Positions 24,081 through 37,150 of a stretch of DNA of 64,000 nucleotides are shown one piece after another. The notes under the pieces are model-generated. The model did no database searches, had not been told where the DNA came from, and saw nothing but the letters and a program-made list of their open reading frames with translations. This stretch comes from Moringa oleifera (taxonomy: Eukaryota; Streptophyta; Magnoliopsida; Brassicales; Moringaceae), in NCBI GenBank assembly GCA_021397835.1, contig JAJFZO010000747.1:6964501-7028500 (forward strand). The letters are read 5' to 3'. A program made the translations under genes and the position numbers. The first letter of the stretch is position 1; each line of letters starts with the position of its first letter.

Positions 24081-25880
24081 GTTAAGTTGAACCTAGAAAA
24101 GTGACGAAAACCTCAGTTCTCACTCTCGTTACTTGCATATAGCTTACCCCCACTAATCTTTTTTGAATCCACTAGTAAGAATTATTCATCCATTGAATCT
24201 CATTTGCAAAAAAAGTTAATGTTATGCACTTCTAAGTTTAGATTGAATTTTTTTATGAGTATCATTAGATATATCTATGTATCTATAATGGTTATATATT
24301 TGAAATGGGTTGGTTCGAAATCGAGTCTAAAGCTCATAATCTTTATGAATTAAATTTGGATTTAACTGGATGATATGATTTCAAATTTATTTCGAGTATG
24401 AGTAGACTGATTTTAAGTTGAGCAAAAGCTCGGCTCAGTTTAACCCATTAACAGTCCTAATGACCAAACTATTTATGACATGGAGAGTAATTAGTAGAGA
24501 TTCTAATTTTCAAAAGGTAAGAGAATTGCATAGATTTTGATTCATCAACCTCTAAAAGGATACATAGGCAACTTAATTTTGATAAAAATTAAGTACAAAT
24601 TTAATTTTAATTACTTATTTTTTAATTAGTTACTTATTTTAATATCATTAATTAATTTATCTTTGTTTCATAAAAATTATTAAATATTTAATTATTTTAA
24701 TTATATGTGTTTCAAGCTAAAATAATTAAAAATAAATAAATATAAATTTGAATAATGTTTGAAGATGTTTGAATAGAATTTGAACCACATTTGAATCTGA
24801 ACTAATTCTAAACTGACATTGAACTTGAATTAAAACTTGAATTAAGCTTGAATAGAACTCTAAACTTAAACCGATTGCAAATCAAAGTAAAATCACTTTT
24901 AAACTGAACCTTAATCGAAACTAAAACTAATACTTAATGATTTAAGTTTTAGTTCATCTTAACTTTCAACATTGAATCAATGATTTAGGACCACAATCAA
25001 ACTAAATTCGAATAATGGTTATGAGTATCATTGATTATTTTTTTAATAAATAAAAATTAATAAAAAAATTGAGTAAAAAATGAAAATTTTAAATATTTTT
25101 ATTAATGAGTGAAAAACTAAAATTCTATGTTAATTTCTTTTTTGTTGATGCTCTAAATAGATGTTGAAAACATGATCATTAAAATAACAAATTATAAAAC
25201 ATTTTTTAAAATTAAAAAATTATTTTTTAAGAAAACACTTCAAATGTTAATAAGGAGCATACAGTAAAATGATTTTGAAGTTTAATCCTATAGAAATCAC
25301 CATGTTTTCGGATCTAGTTTGATTTTGGTTTCAAACCATCAATATAAAATTGAAAAGGGAAGAAACAAACTATCATGTTTTGGTTATGGTTAAAGTGCGG
25401 CTTAAAACTTACATAAGGTCTGATTCATGGTTCATTTTAATATGTGATTTAAAATCGAAATTTTTTTTAATTTTAATTTTAAAAATATAAAAAATCAATA
25501 AAATAATTATTACTTGAAATATATTTTCATTCAAATAATTAATATTTAATTTTTATTGTATAATAAAAATTATAAATTTACAATATGAATTAAATAAATA
25601 ATTGAATATTTTTATTTTTATTTTTATTTTTTATAATATTATTTAAAATAACCAAATCAATTGTGTGAATATGTCGACTCAAACAATGATTTATAGAATA
25701 AAAAATGTTAATCAAAATTTAAGAATTTCGATTCGAAATTCGATTGGAAGCTGAAATTGTAATGATTAATTCTGATTAACATTCTACTTCAATTTTTAGG
25801 ATTTTAATTGTAAAAATTTGCTCTACAAGTTGAGCCCAACAAGCTCGGGAAACTCGCCCGAGTCATGTATCCTGGTTAGA
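24081..25880. other. AT-rich upstream region of the DnaJ gene
   Basis: No gene is seen. At 24780-24990 there is low-complexity DNA built from variants of AACTTGAATTAAA. At 25260-25760 there are dispersed GGTTT/GATTCGAAATTCG motifs that recall decayed MITE-type repeats. The last ~100 bp probably include the promoter of the DnaJ gene, but I cannot assign a TATA box or start site with confidence. Confidence 0.4.
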
Positions 25881-26005
25881 CCACAGGAATAACGAGTTGA
25901 AAAGGATTCCAAATGGCCAGTCAGTTTGGTTTCTGCTGTTGCTTCTCCGAATTTGTTCTCCAAAGAGGGAGAGAGATAAAGACAGAGCATAAACGCTGAA
26001 GGGCG

Positions 26006-26091
26006 ATGGGAGAGACAACCACAGATGAGGATTTGCTTCTCAAAGCCTTCTTCGCTGAAGTCAGCGAAGTCGAGAGGGATAATGAAGTGGC

Positions 26092-26130
<39 letters not shown>

Positions 26131-29100
26131 GCACTCGCATGTGTGTAATCTTTAGGGTTTCACTGCCTGGGTGATCAAATCAATTGTATCAAATCAAGAA
26201 AAGCACAATAGGAATTAGAAGTTTTACATGTATATGAATCATCGCAAACAGGCGCCAGCGGATACCTACGTACTTATATACCACAAATGTACATATATAC
26301 CAAAATAAATGTAATTGCCGTTTAGTGGGCTTATCAATTCTTGTGTATTGGGGATTGTGTTGATGAGTTTGTTCTGTAATATTCAGAGCTTTATGTTCCT
26401 ATTTGGTTTTATTGCTGTTGTGGGTTGCAGCCGAATTGGCTCTACTAGGGATTGGGGGATAGGAACTTCGTCATTAGTTTTGGGTAGCAATGAAATCAGC
26501 TATATTCAGAGAACCTTATTGGCACTATTTTTCCATGTCAATACATTCATATATAGGGGTTATGTATTATTTAAATTTTATTGTACAGAGGACCTGGTGG
26601 ATATGGATTGTGCATGGTTATATTTGGTTATGGCATAATATTATGTCAAATGAATACTTGAAGAATTGCAGTTGGAACTTGTAATCATACAATTGATTTG
26701 ATTTTTGTATATTAGGTTCCTTTTGGTGAGTAAATGGATGTTGCAGATTGCAAGATAGATGGTGGAGATGAATTGGGTAATCATCATATACTGGTTTCCA
26801 TAGTTAATTAGGTAGTCATATGTTTGGGCTTAAAGGTGGATATGAGAAAGACACTTTGAAAGCATAGAGTTCTTGAATGCAATACGCGTTTGGGTTTCTT
26901 AGAAGAAGGAAAATATTACGTGGGTTGTTATCACCTTAGTGATAATTAAAATGTAAATTTAGAGTGGTTTAGATGCAGACAGTTGATTTTCTGAAAACAA
27001 AATTGTAGATAGTTTATGTTGCTTCTCAATTTTTATTTTATTTTTTGGGTCAAAGATTTTAAATAGATAAAGATATCCCTTCTGAAAGAAATGAAACAAT
27101 ACTTGAATGTTTGTTGATTTTGTAATTGGAGGCACATTAAATCTGACTGGATAGTGCACCTATGTTACACATATACGGACAACCAAAATGAGATTACTTT
27201 CAGATTTAGCAACTCCTTTAAGAGGCAAAAGGACAATGACAAGACAACTTAATCAGATGAAAATATTTCCTAACAAAAAAAAAAAAAAAAAAGTTCCATC
27301 ATCTGTACTATGATGTACATCAGTCATTGTGATATCTTGATTTCATTGGATAAACCTGTAGGATTTATGAATCAACACTAGCTGAGATGTTGTGGTCATC
27401 TTGTCTCAGCTACTTGGAATTTTTTTTTTTAATATATAACTAAGTAGACTAGACTTTTTTATCATCTTGAAATTTTAAAATTAGATTTTGACGTCTGTCT
27501 GCTGCTTTTACTTGTAATTAGTAATAGAAGATAATTACCTGTGTTACTGTGACACCGTATTGTGCATCAGATGGAGGCAGTCCTGCTCGTCCTTAAAACT
27601 AATTTAGTTCAGCATTGCTCTGTCAATATGAAGCTGTCTCCAGAGAGCTTAAGCTATATTGACCAAGAAATAGAAATTGCTCGCATTATTGCTTGCACCT
27701 AGTTTAAATGATCCACATCAACCCCTACCATCATCTTCTTCTAGATGGACTTTTGTTTGTGTTAGATGAATTAGAGCTGTGAGCTGTGCTTATTTGCAGT
27801 TGAGAAGTTTTCATGTTTATTTTTAGAAGAGTGACTGCTACTGATTATCAATATTACTGTATAGCATATTTTGGGGAGGTGCTTGCTTTTTGTCTTTGTT
27901 TCAATAACCCTCTGTCCACTGTTGTAGTCATACTGAATTTTTTAAACCAAGAATTCCTCTGATTTTAATTTCATAGGCTGAAGCAACTTTGGGAGGCCTT
28001 TGGAACATATGGATGAATGCGTAACTTATTTTGTATGAGAGCTTATTCATCTGGATTTTTGCTATAATGCTAAATAATGTACAAAACGTTAGATACTTCC
28101 AAATATTTCTAATGTGCTTTTGCTTGATCCCTAATAATGTATGGCCTTTACGTTCAGATCGCATTTATTTAGCTTGTTGGTTTATCTTGGTGATTCATTG
28201 TATCTTAATGATTAACACTTCCTGCTTGGAATTTTTTTTCCTTGAAAAAACTGCAGGATTCTTTCTTGTTTCAAGTTAAATCCATTCGAGCATCTAAACC
28301 TACCATTTGATGCATCTCCAGAAGATGTGAAAAAGCAGTATCGCAAGGTAAACTTTTTCTTCTGTGGCATTGGACTGAGCAACTTTTTCCACTTTTATGG
28401 TGTTGATCATCTTATGGTCCAAGCAATCATTGACTTGCTTCATGTCAAATGTTTGTAGCTATCTTTGATGGTTCACCCTGACAAATGCAAGCACCCACAA
28501 GCAAAGGAGGCTTTTGGAGGTTTCTAGATCTATACTTCCTACCTTTTTCTCGTAGTGTTTATGTCTGGGAGATTCTGTGTGCGTGTTTGCATGCTAGCTG
28601 GAATTTATCTAGCATACTTTGCTTTGTTGTAAGATCTAGGTGCAGTTACTGAGATCAAATTTATAAAGTCTCCTCGTCTTTAAAGATTTTTCTCTTATCA
28701 TCATTTTGATAGTCAAACAAACTAAGAGGAAACAAAAGGAAAAGCATCCACCTGCATACACAGAGACACACACATATATATTTATACATATGGAGACTCC
28801 AAAGTCATTTGTTTACTTTTCTTGGTATCTAGTGTTTGTCTGTGTGTGTATGTGGAGATTCCAAGGACATTTGCCTTACTTTTTGTGTATCTAGCTTGGT
28901 AGAACTCTTGGAAGGTTAGCTTTACACATATAAATGTGCAAATTGCCACCACTGTTACTGTACGTGGACTCCACTGGGTTGCCACAGTGGTAAAGGACGG
29001 ATTGACAAGAACAAGATCCTGGGTTCTAGCCACTGAGACAACATTTTCAAATTAAAATCTGTGTTGTTCTTGAAAGGTTGTATTGTGGGTTAAGGCCTAT

Positions 29101-32100
29101 CTCCTCGAGTTTACGATGTAGAGTGGGTACACGAAGTGGTCCTGCCTTGGTGGGTTCTCAGCTGAAAGAGAAAAAGAAAGGTGTGGTGGAAAAGATTAGG
29201 TCAACCGAAGGTTCAGTTCGTATGGGACTGTGTATCATTTGGTGGAGAAATGGAAAGACAAGAAAACATTGCCGTCACTGTTACTAAACTTGATTGTCTG
29301 TTCAGATATTCTGCTGTCCAAAGTTAGATGCCTACTAAATTTTCCTGGAAATCAGGAACACTGTTTGTGCTGGTAGTGTTGGATGTATGTGTCCTGTTTG
29401 GATATAGTAGGATGTATACCGTTTCTTAATTCTCAATAAAGGATAGGTCTAAAGCAAAGGCTATAACGCTTAAAGAAACTGTGAAGAATAGAAATAACTA
29501 CCTATTGGCCAGTAACTTACTGGCTCCCTGTAGAACAGTTATGCCTATGAATTATCATAAAAGGAAGAATGGACAATGAGCATGTTAGATTAAAGTCCCT
29601 TTGTCCTATGTAGAGTGTAATGTGCGAGCATTTTATGGAGGTCCCTAGCTGTGACAAGTGAGGTAAGAGCACCCGAAAAAAGTGAACAGAAAAACAATGT
29701 TAACATTTCTGGAAGTACAAAGTATTAGCAAACAGTCTCAACTTTCCCATGAATCTTTACAGGGGTGCAGACGTTTGTTGACTGCCAAGTCGATAAAAGG
29801 TTCTGAATATCAGTTTTATTTTCCTTTCCTGTTATCAATCTGTAGGCAAGAGTGTTGATTCTTTACAGTATAATTTTCATGCTTTTAGTGGCATGAATGT
29901 CAAAAATTGTTTTGATGATTTTTAAGTTGTGTGATGGAGTTCTTAGGTTTTATTTTGCTCCTTGTTTTTGTTGTCGCAATGAATAGTTTAACTGAATTGT
30001 TCATCATCATTGTAATTCCATACGTTTAACTGGGTTTAAGATGACCATTGTTTTGTTGATCTGTGGGCAGCATTGGCAAAAGCACAGCAGCTTTTACTTG
30101 ATCAACAAGAGAGAGATTATATTCTTAGTCAAGTTAATGCAGCCAAAGGTCAGTTAAATTCTAACAACAGTTATTTTGGTTGATCAGTCTGTCAAAAAAG
30201 CTTTTAGTAATTTGTCAAACTTGCCTTGAAAATTAGAAGTTATTTGGTATCCTAGAATACCATGGGAGCTTTTCTTCTTTTTCTCATTTTGTTTTTATCA
30301 TTGGTTTGGAGTTTGTCTTTTTCTTTTACCTTTTTATTTGCTGTACTTATCCTGAAAAAGGTCCTAGGAAATATGAAATTCAGGATTTCATTCAGAAGTT
30401 CGTTACAGTTGTATACCGTGTGCTTTTGTCTTACAAATTCTTGTGGTTCTATTTCTGAGTTTGAGCATATTATGTTTGTCCTTCTTTTATTCTTTAATTA
30501 AAGTATTGATAATATCAATAAAAGCTTTTGCTTTTTAAGTTATTGATAAGATTAACATGGAAAGGGCTCATATAATCTATTTTGAGATGCAGAAGAACTT
30601 AGGGCAAAGAGGAAGAAGCAGTTGAAGAAAGATGCAGCTTCGAAAATAAAGTCATTAGTTGATGAGGTATGGGAAGGTTTTCTTTCTTTCATCTCATCAT
30701 GTTTTGCATCAAAATGCACTGAGTGTAGATTAATTTGGATAAATAGATGAAAATTTTTGGACCAAGATTTTTTGAGGTTTCAATATATAGATTGTTGCGT
30801 CAGTAAGTCTAATCTTATTGGTAAAGGCATAAGAAAACTGGTAATGACTGATATATGTACATATATGTGAAAAGTAATGACTAAAGTGAAGTTGGCATGC
30901 CTATTTAAAGGAGATGACTATGCTTTAGCCAAAACAAGGTATCTCTAGCTCCCTTGTGTCTTGAGGATTAGAACTGATGTAGTTGCTAAACTATTTCCAA
31001 TTTGTGTTCCATGCATTCATCAGTTTTAAGTATCCCATTTTCAGGTTACGACTCCTAATCCAAAATGTAGTTTGTAAAGCTGGGGTTATTGAGCATAATT
31101 CTCTTGAGTCAATCAATCAATCAATTAACTTTGATGCTTAAGATCGGTTTTATATAACTGTGGATGGTGTACAAAGATAGGAATGCATCATGTGGCTTCC
31201 ACTTCGCTTATTTGTCAATCATTTTGATCCAGTGATCTTGTCTTACAAATTTAAATTGAATCTTTCACTAAATTTCATGATGCAAAATAACATGGTATTA
31301 ATAATAATAGTTGTTTTACCAGTTTGCTGGTCACCAATTACAAGTTCTCCTTGACAACGGGCTATGAGAAACAAGCTACCTACCCCTTTTAGCCCTGTTT
31401 GCATAGGCTTGTGCACGGATTTATATTCAATAATCCAAGAGGCTTTTCAATTCAACACGAATTCACTCATGTCCGCAGAGAACCTTTCTTTCCTGAATGG
31501 GTACCCCTAAAGCATCAAGAACATGCCCTAGCATAGCTTTCCTTCAGGAGCATGCACAAATCGATGCAGTGTGCCTCACAAGTTTAATAGCGGTATCACT
31601 ACCAAAGACAATAATCCTTACAATCACATTCAAGATTGAAGGCAATTCATGTGACACTGCCACTAAATTCAACCATTTCCTCTGCTTGAATCTGGTTCAA
31701 TTTATGAACACGTGCAGTGCCATCACTGACTGAGCCCACTCCAGATCTCAACTACTTGAATTCATCTAAAAGTTGGTAATTCTACTTTCTAACAGGCTCG
31801 TTAGTTCCTACCCATTTGTTCTATATAACTTGGAAGCTATATGGAAAATTGAATGTATAAAACGGTTGAGTGCATCTGTTCTACATAAGTTTTGTACATT
31901 TTTATACCGAACCTTCGACACAATCTGTCCCAACTTTTCATGTTGATGGTGACTTAAAAGCATGGTTCATCCCCACCCATCACCTTTAGAAAGTACTTGA
32001 TGTAGGTGCTACTCGTGTTTGACCTTCCTATTTTGCACCTGCTGGTTGATGGTGCTGAAGTTTTGTCATTGCCTTTCCCAATTCAAGGAACATATATGAA

Positions 32101-33635
32101 GCAACTTGTTGATTTGAATGACTACAATGTAAAACAGGGAAAATATGAACAACAGTATGAGCAGTCTGAGGAGTTCCAGCAGGAGCTACGAAAGAAGGTT
32201 CAAGAATTATTAACCGAACAAGCATGGCGTAGGAGAAAAATGCAGATGAGGGTAAGATAGAGGTTTGCTCATTTGCCTGTTTTTATTAGATTATTGTGTT
32301 AACCATCCTAATATCATGATGGCTGTTTATATTTATTTCTCTGTTGTGTAGATATCGGAAGAAGAGGGTAGACTAAAGAAGGACGAGGAAGAACAAAAAG
32401 AGATGTGGAAAAGAAAGCGGGAGCATGAGGAGCAGTGGGAAGGAACAAGAGAACAAAGGGTTTGTTCCTCCATCCCATTCCTAGTCTGTTCCAGATGTTC
32501 TTGTTTAATCTTTTCTAGTTATTAGGTTGATCGTTTTAAAACCTCTATTGCTGCATCAGCCCCTTGTTTTTACCCTTGAGGTGCTATTTGTTTTGGTATA
32601 AGATGCTTCAGAAAACTTTCCATTGTTTGCAGGTGTTTGGTACAATACAGAAATGAAGAAGCAGTTTTTGATGTATGACCCTCTAAAATATAAGAATCAT
32701 GAATACAACAAAGGATTCAACTCTCCAAGTCTAGAAACTTTGTACTGAAGCTGAAATTTAATGGTCATTTATATATGAACTAGACCCTTTTATTGATTAT
32801 TTGTCCCATTTATAGATATGACTATGGTCAAATAATAAATACTATAAGATCTTTAAAAGTTCCGTGGAAACATTTTTTATGCCCTAAACTGAGATTTCAG
32901 TTGCTTGGTTAGTGCTAGCCAACATCCAACAATCTTCTTGTGGAATTTCTTGAAATTTACTACAACTTACTTGGTCTGTTATCAGGAAACTGACTCATGT
33001 TCATGTTTTGCGTTCAGTTTTTTACTCTATTTCATATTGCATGATATCTTAAATAAAATTCTTCTCATTCCAAATTTCCAGGCCATTTTGTTAACATAGT
33101 TTATGATTGCTGGCAATTTTTGCTGCCTTTCTGGATATTATAACTTTCCCAGATTATGTTGTTTTGCACTCTTCTCATGTTTCTAAAATATGCCCAACTT
33201 AATTTGTTCAATTCCTTGTATTGGAATTCTTTTACATGCTAGTTCCCATCTTGTAAATTCTTTCACATCTTTGGAGCTCCACTATATGTTGAAATGTTAT
33301 TTTATTCTTCCGATTTGGTATGGAAGTTGGCCTTCCATGGAGCTTTGTGATATCTGATAGTGTTTCTTTGGTGTACCCAATGCTCTACTGGAAGCTCTAT
33401 GTATTATTGATCAGGTATTCCTTTGTACTGTTAGGTTTCCAGCTGGAGAGATTTCATGAAATCAGGAAAGAAGGTGAGAGCTGTTTATGTTGGAGCTGCT
33501 TCAGTGTCTCTAGCAATTCAATGTAATATATTTGATTTGTATTTGCAGGCTAAAAAGGGAGAACTCCGTCCTCCAAAGCTGAAGACAGAGGACCCCAACA
33601 AATCTTACGTTCAAAGGCCTGTAAAGCGAGGTTAA
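26006..33635 (+). CDS. DnaJ-domain protein, DNAJC8/SPF31 type (nine exons)
   Basis: Coding exons: 26006-26094, 28257-28347, 28459-28519, 30071-30148, 30593-30666, 32138-32251, 32352-32459, 33435-33473, 33549-33635. Every intron is GT-AG and the joined frame is open for 246 codons, close to human DNAJC8 (253). The J domain spans about residues 37-95, with [19 protein letters not shown] then the HPD motif at 66-68, which stimulates Hsp70 ATPase. The rest is a highly charged helix ([40 protein letters not shown]) followed by [10 protein letters not shown] and a conserved basic tail ([15 protein letters not shown]). The family is known as spliceosome-associated, so nuclear action with Hsp70 in pre-mRNA processing is inferred. 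The start ATG follows a purine-rich leader and gives the conserved acidic N-terminus ([17 protein letters not shown]). No defect is visible. Introns 1 (2.2 kb), 3 (1.6 kb) and 5 (1.5 kb) are long and hold repeats. Confidence 0.93.
26096..26128. repeat. (CT)n microsatellite at the 5' splice site of intron 1
   Basis: About 16 CT units run from the T of the donor GT into intron 1. The donor of the DnaJ gene therefore reads AG|GTCTCT rather than GTAAGT-like. Confidence 0.9.
28965..29170 (+). mobile_element. Candidate tRNA-derived SINE in intron 3 of the DnaJ gene
   Basis: The segment contains an A-box-like TGCCACAGTGG (28980-28990) and, about 30 bp on, a B-box-like GGTTCTAGCC (29022-29031), the spacing and sequence of an RNA polymerase III promoter in a tRNA-derived SINE head. 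The downstream 130 bp are GC-richer than the intron around them. No target duplication or terminal T/A tail could be fixed, so the extent is approximate. Confidence 0.35.
31284..31745 (-). pseudogene. atp1: Mitochondrial atp1 (ATP synthase alpha) fragment inside intron 5
   Basis: Read on the minus strand, this matches plant mitochondrial ATP synthase subunit alpha. Landmarks in order are [44 protein letters not shown], and a P-loop region with GDQQTGKTT near 31320-31300. VFGSDTAIK is typical of the mitochondrial protein rather than plastid AtpA. Stops and frameshifts are present, and it lies antisense within intron 5 of the DnaJ gene (30667-32137), so it is a nuclear insert of mitochondrial DNA or of a reverse-transcribed mitochondrial transcript. 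It covers only the N-terminal third to half of the protein. It should be removed with the intron and is not expected to be expressed as protein. Confidence 0.85.
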
Positions 33636-34914
33636 TTGGCATATAGGTTCTTAAATGCTGTTTGCAGGTGCACAGGATGAAGAAGCTTTTGGTGTAAGCT
33701 GAAATTTGTATCAACAGTAGTTACTAACAGGCATTGTCGTCAAATTGGATAAGAAGCATGTCTGCCAGGCGATGCACTTGCCCTGTTGAACTTTTTTCTC
33801 TTTAACATGATAACACAGATTATAAAACTTAACCTTCAACTCTGTATTCCATCAGTCTTTGCCGCGCTACAAAAGTGTCTTAAACAATCAGGTAGCTGGG
33901 AAATCATAATACTGTGGCTTTTGAGTGTAAGCAACCTGAACATTAGGATGATTACTGATCAAAGAATTGGTACTTGCAAATGACAATATATGGGGAAATT
34001 AACATATAAATTCCAAGAATCTGCTCCCTAGAGGCACTTGACGCATTTGTGCTGCCTGACTTTAGTTGTCTGGGAATTCTTGCCAAATTAGTCACAAATT
34101 TCAGTTTCTTTTTCAAAGAAAAAATACAATCTCTAAATATATTAGCTTCAAGTTTTCATCAAATAATCGAATATTCTGTCAGCATATTGTTAAAATGTTT
34201 ATTATCTGTGTATGTTTATTTCTTGAAATTTGTTAATCACACTGGGATTAGCAATGTTAGAGAGATGAACAATTCGTTTATTCTGGAAGAAGGTGCAGAG
34301 AAAGTTTCAAAGGCGTTATAATGTACTAAGTTCTTCTACCCAAACAAAGAAATTCAGGTTCTACCCTTCTACACAACCTTTGCTTAATTGTTTCCTAGTT
34401 TATTCAAAAATTGAATAGCAATAATTTTCAATATGAAGTGTGTGAATTGTCTTACCATGGAGCTTATTCTCCTCTTCCTATTCATACTCCATCAAGTCCT
34501 TTCTCTCTTGTGCATAACCATTCCATCTGGGGCTATGTTGAAATTTTTTCAGTATTTTATATATTGCTGACTTAGATTTAACTCTCAAATTAAATGTCTA
34601 AAAAACAGTATAAATTATTTATACAAACGTTACTCAGATATTTGCTTTTACAGAGCACGACCTTTTTTAATTTTTAAAAAAGTACATATATAGATTAAAC
34701 AACCATACAAAAACTTAAATTAATTAGTAATCTTATCGTATTTTTTTTCAAAAAAAATCAGTTAAATTACAATAAAATTAAAAGTAATTTCGTATCTCCA
34801 AAAAGTTGAAAAATTTTTGCGAGTTCCTGGCGCTGACTCCAATTGTGACATCACCTATTTCGCAGTGTTAACTTGCAGTAAATAAGCAAAGCTGAAAGGA
34901 TATAAACGGATTGA
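33636..34914. other. 3' untranslated region of the DnaJ gene and intergenic DNA
   Basis: The first few hundred bases after the stop are the likely 3' UTR, with AATAAA-like signals too weak to choose between. Open frames of 65-90 codons at 33786 and 34049 have no recognisable features and are treated as chance. Confidence 0.4.
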
Positions 34915-34988
34915 TGGTCCCAGCGAGGCTCGAACTCGCGACCTTCGGCTCATAAGACCAACGCTCTAACCGACTGAGCTACGGGACC
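34915..34988 (-). tRNA. tRNA with anticodon TAT (isoleucine, AUA codons)
   Basis: The minus strand folds into a complete cloverleaf. The acceptor GGTCCCG pairs with TGGGACC (one G-T) and is followed by A as discriminator. The D arm is GCTC/GAGC with loop AGTCGGTTA, the anticodon arm TTGGT/GCCGA with loop CTTATGA, and the T arm GCGAG/CTCGC with loop TTCGAGC. With U33 fixed, the anticodon is TAT, so isoleucine by the standard code. There is no intron and no encoded CCA. Upstream on the minus strand is ATATCAACTAAG; a CAA triplet near this position is usual for plant tRNA genes. Position 37 reads G, whereas tRNAs with U36 usually carry A37, which is a mild oddity. The A box (TAGCTCAGTCGG) and B box (GGTTCGAGCC-like) are intact. 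Confidence 0.88.
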
Positions 34989-37150
34989 AATGTGCACTTA
35001 GTTGATATCTTAGATTTAAAACTGTTTAGCAACTTCCCATCCTCAGGAAATTCCGTCCACAAAACAAACAGAATGGCTGATAGTGTTCTTGTTTTTTTAA
35101 AAAAAAAATTTTTAAGTCATTTTTTTAAAAAAGAAAAAAATTGTTTAATAATATTATTTTAACAATAATTTATTAAAATTTTTTAGATTGATTGATAATT
35201 ACAACAGTATTAGTAATGAAAACATATTTTTAATTATTTTAAAAAGTAAAAGTTAAAAAATAAAATAAAAATAATCTTAAAATGTTTTTTATTATTTTTT
35301 TAACAAATTAATTTTACAAAACAGTTTCATCATATAAATTTTTATTTTTTATTTTAAAAACCAAAAAATTATTTTTAAAATAGAAATCAAACTAACCCTA
35401 AAATTTTGTTCTTCCATCTTCGCATTCCCTCCTGGACTGTGACAGGTCTTGCATTGTCCTCACTGAGAGTAATTTGAAACCAAAATTTCATCTTTCAATT
35501 ACAATTTTATTTTTGAGTAATATTATTATTATTTTAATTTTTTTTGACATTATTAATTCTAAATTCTTGATTGTTCATGACCAGAGTTTACTTTAATTTT
35601 AGATGAAATATTTGTTCTTGAATATATTTAATTAATTTGTTCATTTAAAAATAAATTAAATATACCAAAGCCAATGATATTTCAACCCACAGTTATCAAC
35701 TTGGGAAATTCTCTGATAAGCTTTATAATCTCCCACATGTTTTTGGATCTTAATGTTTTATTTTCATAAACCTTGAAAAATTTTAAACAAAAAAATGTAA
35801 ATAATAAAATCATAATCTAGCTTGATTTAATTTACTACCGATATATAGTTTTTGAATTATAACATCAAAAAATTTATTAAATTTATTTTAAATAAATATT
35901 TTAAATTTAAAATTATTAATTAAAAAATGAAATATAAAGAGTATACCTTCTCTTCAAATCAACTTTGTTTTAATTTTGTGGAAGTTATAAAATATTTTTA
36001 AATTACTAAAAATGATTTAGCATATGTCTGATTGAAAGTTTACAAGAAAATTGAAAGAGGTTCAAGAAACTTCCTTGAAAAGAAAGATATTAAAAATAAC
36101 ATTATTTTTATCCTTTTTGTAATTTTTTATAATTTTTAAATAACAAAATTATTTTTAAAGTAAATTTATGAAACTTTATAAATATGTTTTAGTATATTTA
36201 TTTTCCATTTAAAAAATGACTTCACATTAAGGATGGCTACCTTGAGCATAGAACCATGTTTGTGGAATTTAGGTAGACCTTAAGTTATTAGAAAGATAAA
36301 TACATAAGTAAATGAAAAATATATATTAAATTTTATAACATCAATTGATTTAATTTTACATAAAAATTTTGACTTAGACCCAGTTAAAATTTATTTTAAA
36401 TATTTATAATTCTTCAAAGGTAAAAAAAAAAAAAAACTTACAAATTAAAATGTTTCTCTCTTTTCCGTTGTTTTTATTTTTTCCTCCCTCTTTTTTTTTT
36501 TTTTTTTCTTTCTTTCTCTCTTTCCTTTTTACTTTCTTCTTATTTTCAAATTGTTCTAAAAATGCACAAAAATTTGAAGTTAAAATTTAGTTTGGTTGAA
36601 ATCAAATGTTTAAATACAGAATAAATATTTGGATGAATATAAAAAAAATTGATGTTTAAATCATTTTTTTTATTTTATCAATTAACAAAATTGGATCAAA
36701 TTAAACCTTATTTTTTAAATTTTAAATTTTTTAATGATTATCTAAATCTTTTTTTAAAAATTATTTATTTAAAAGAAAGTAAAAATGACATAAGAAATTT
36801 TGAAAAATTCTCTCCTTTTTCTCATTTCATCTTTTTCTCCTCCCTTCTCTCTTTTTCCATCTCTTTATCTCTCGTTTTTTTGGTTATTCCTAAATTATCC
36901 TAATAAAATCTCAAAATTTTGCAGTCAAAATGAAATTAGATAGAAATTTAACATTTAAATATAAAATTGAATCAATTAACATTTAAATTTAAAAATAGGT
37001 TTATTATAATTATATATATACATATATGTTAAATATTGATCATCTATCTTGAGTTTATCAGTTGTTTTTCTTAACAATGGCATTAAAACTACTGATTTTA
37101 GTGAAAATATGCATTTCAAGAAAGCAAAGATTACCAAGGACTAGTTAGTG
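34989..37150. other. Very AT-rich intergenic DNA
   Basis: No gene is visible. There are long A/T runs (for example around 35095-35150), a pyrimidine-rich tract at 36460-36540 and another at 36800-36900 (CT/T-rich). The right edge may contain the decayed leader or LTR of the outer copia element, but no LTR pair could be defined. Confidence 0.4.

Noticed and set aside
25823..26140. 105-codon minus-strand open frame with an Arg-Glu repeat start
   Set aside because: The repeat is the antisense reading of the (CT)n tract and the rest is the antisense of DnaJ exon 1 and its leader.
26315..26638. 107-codon hydrophobic open frame inside intron 1 of the DnaJ gene
   Set aside because: It falls entirely within an intron, is low-complexity and hydrophobic, and shows no family motif; the overlapping 64-codon frame is equally open.
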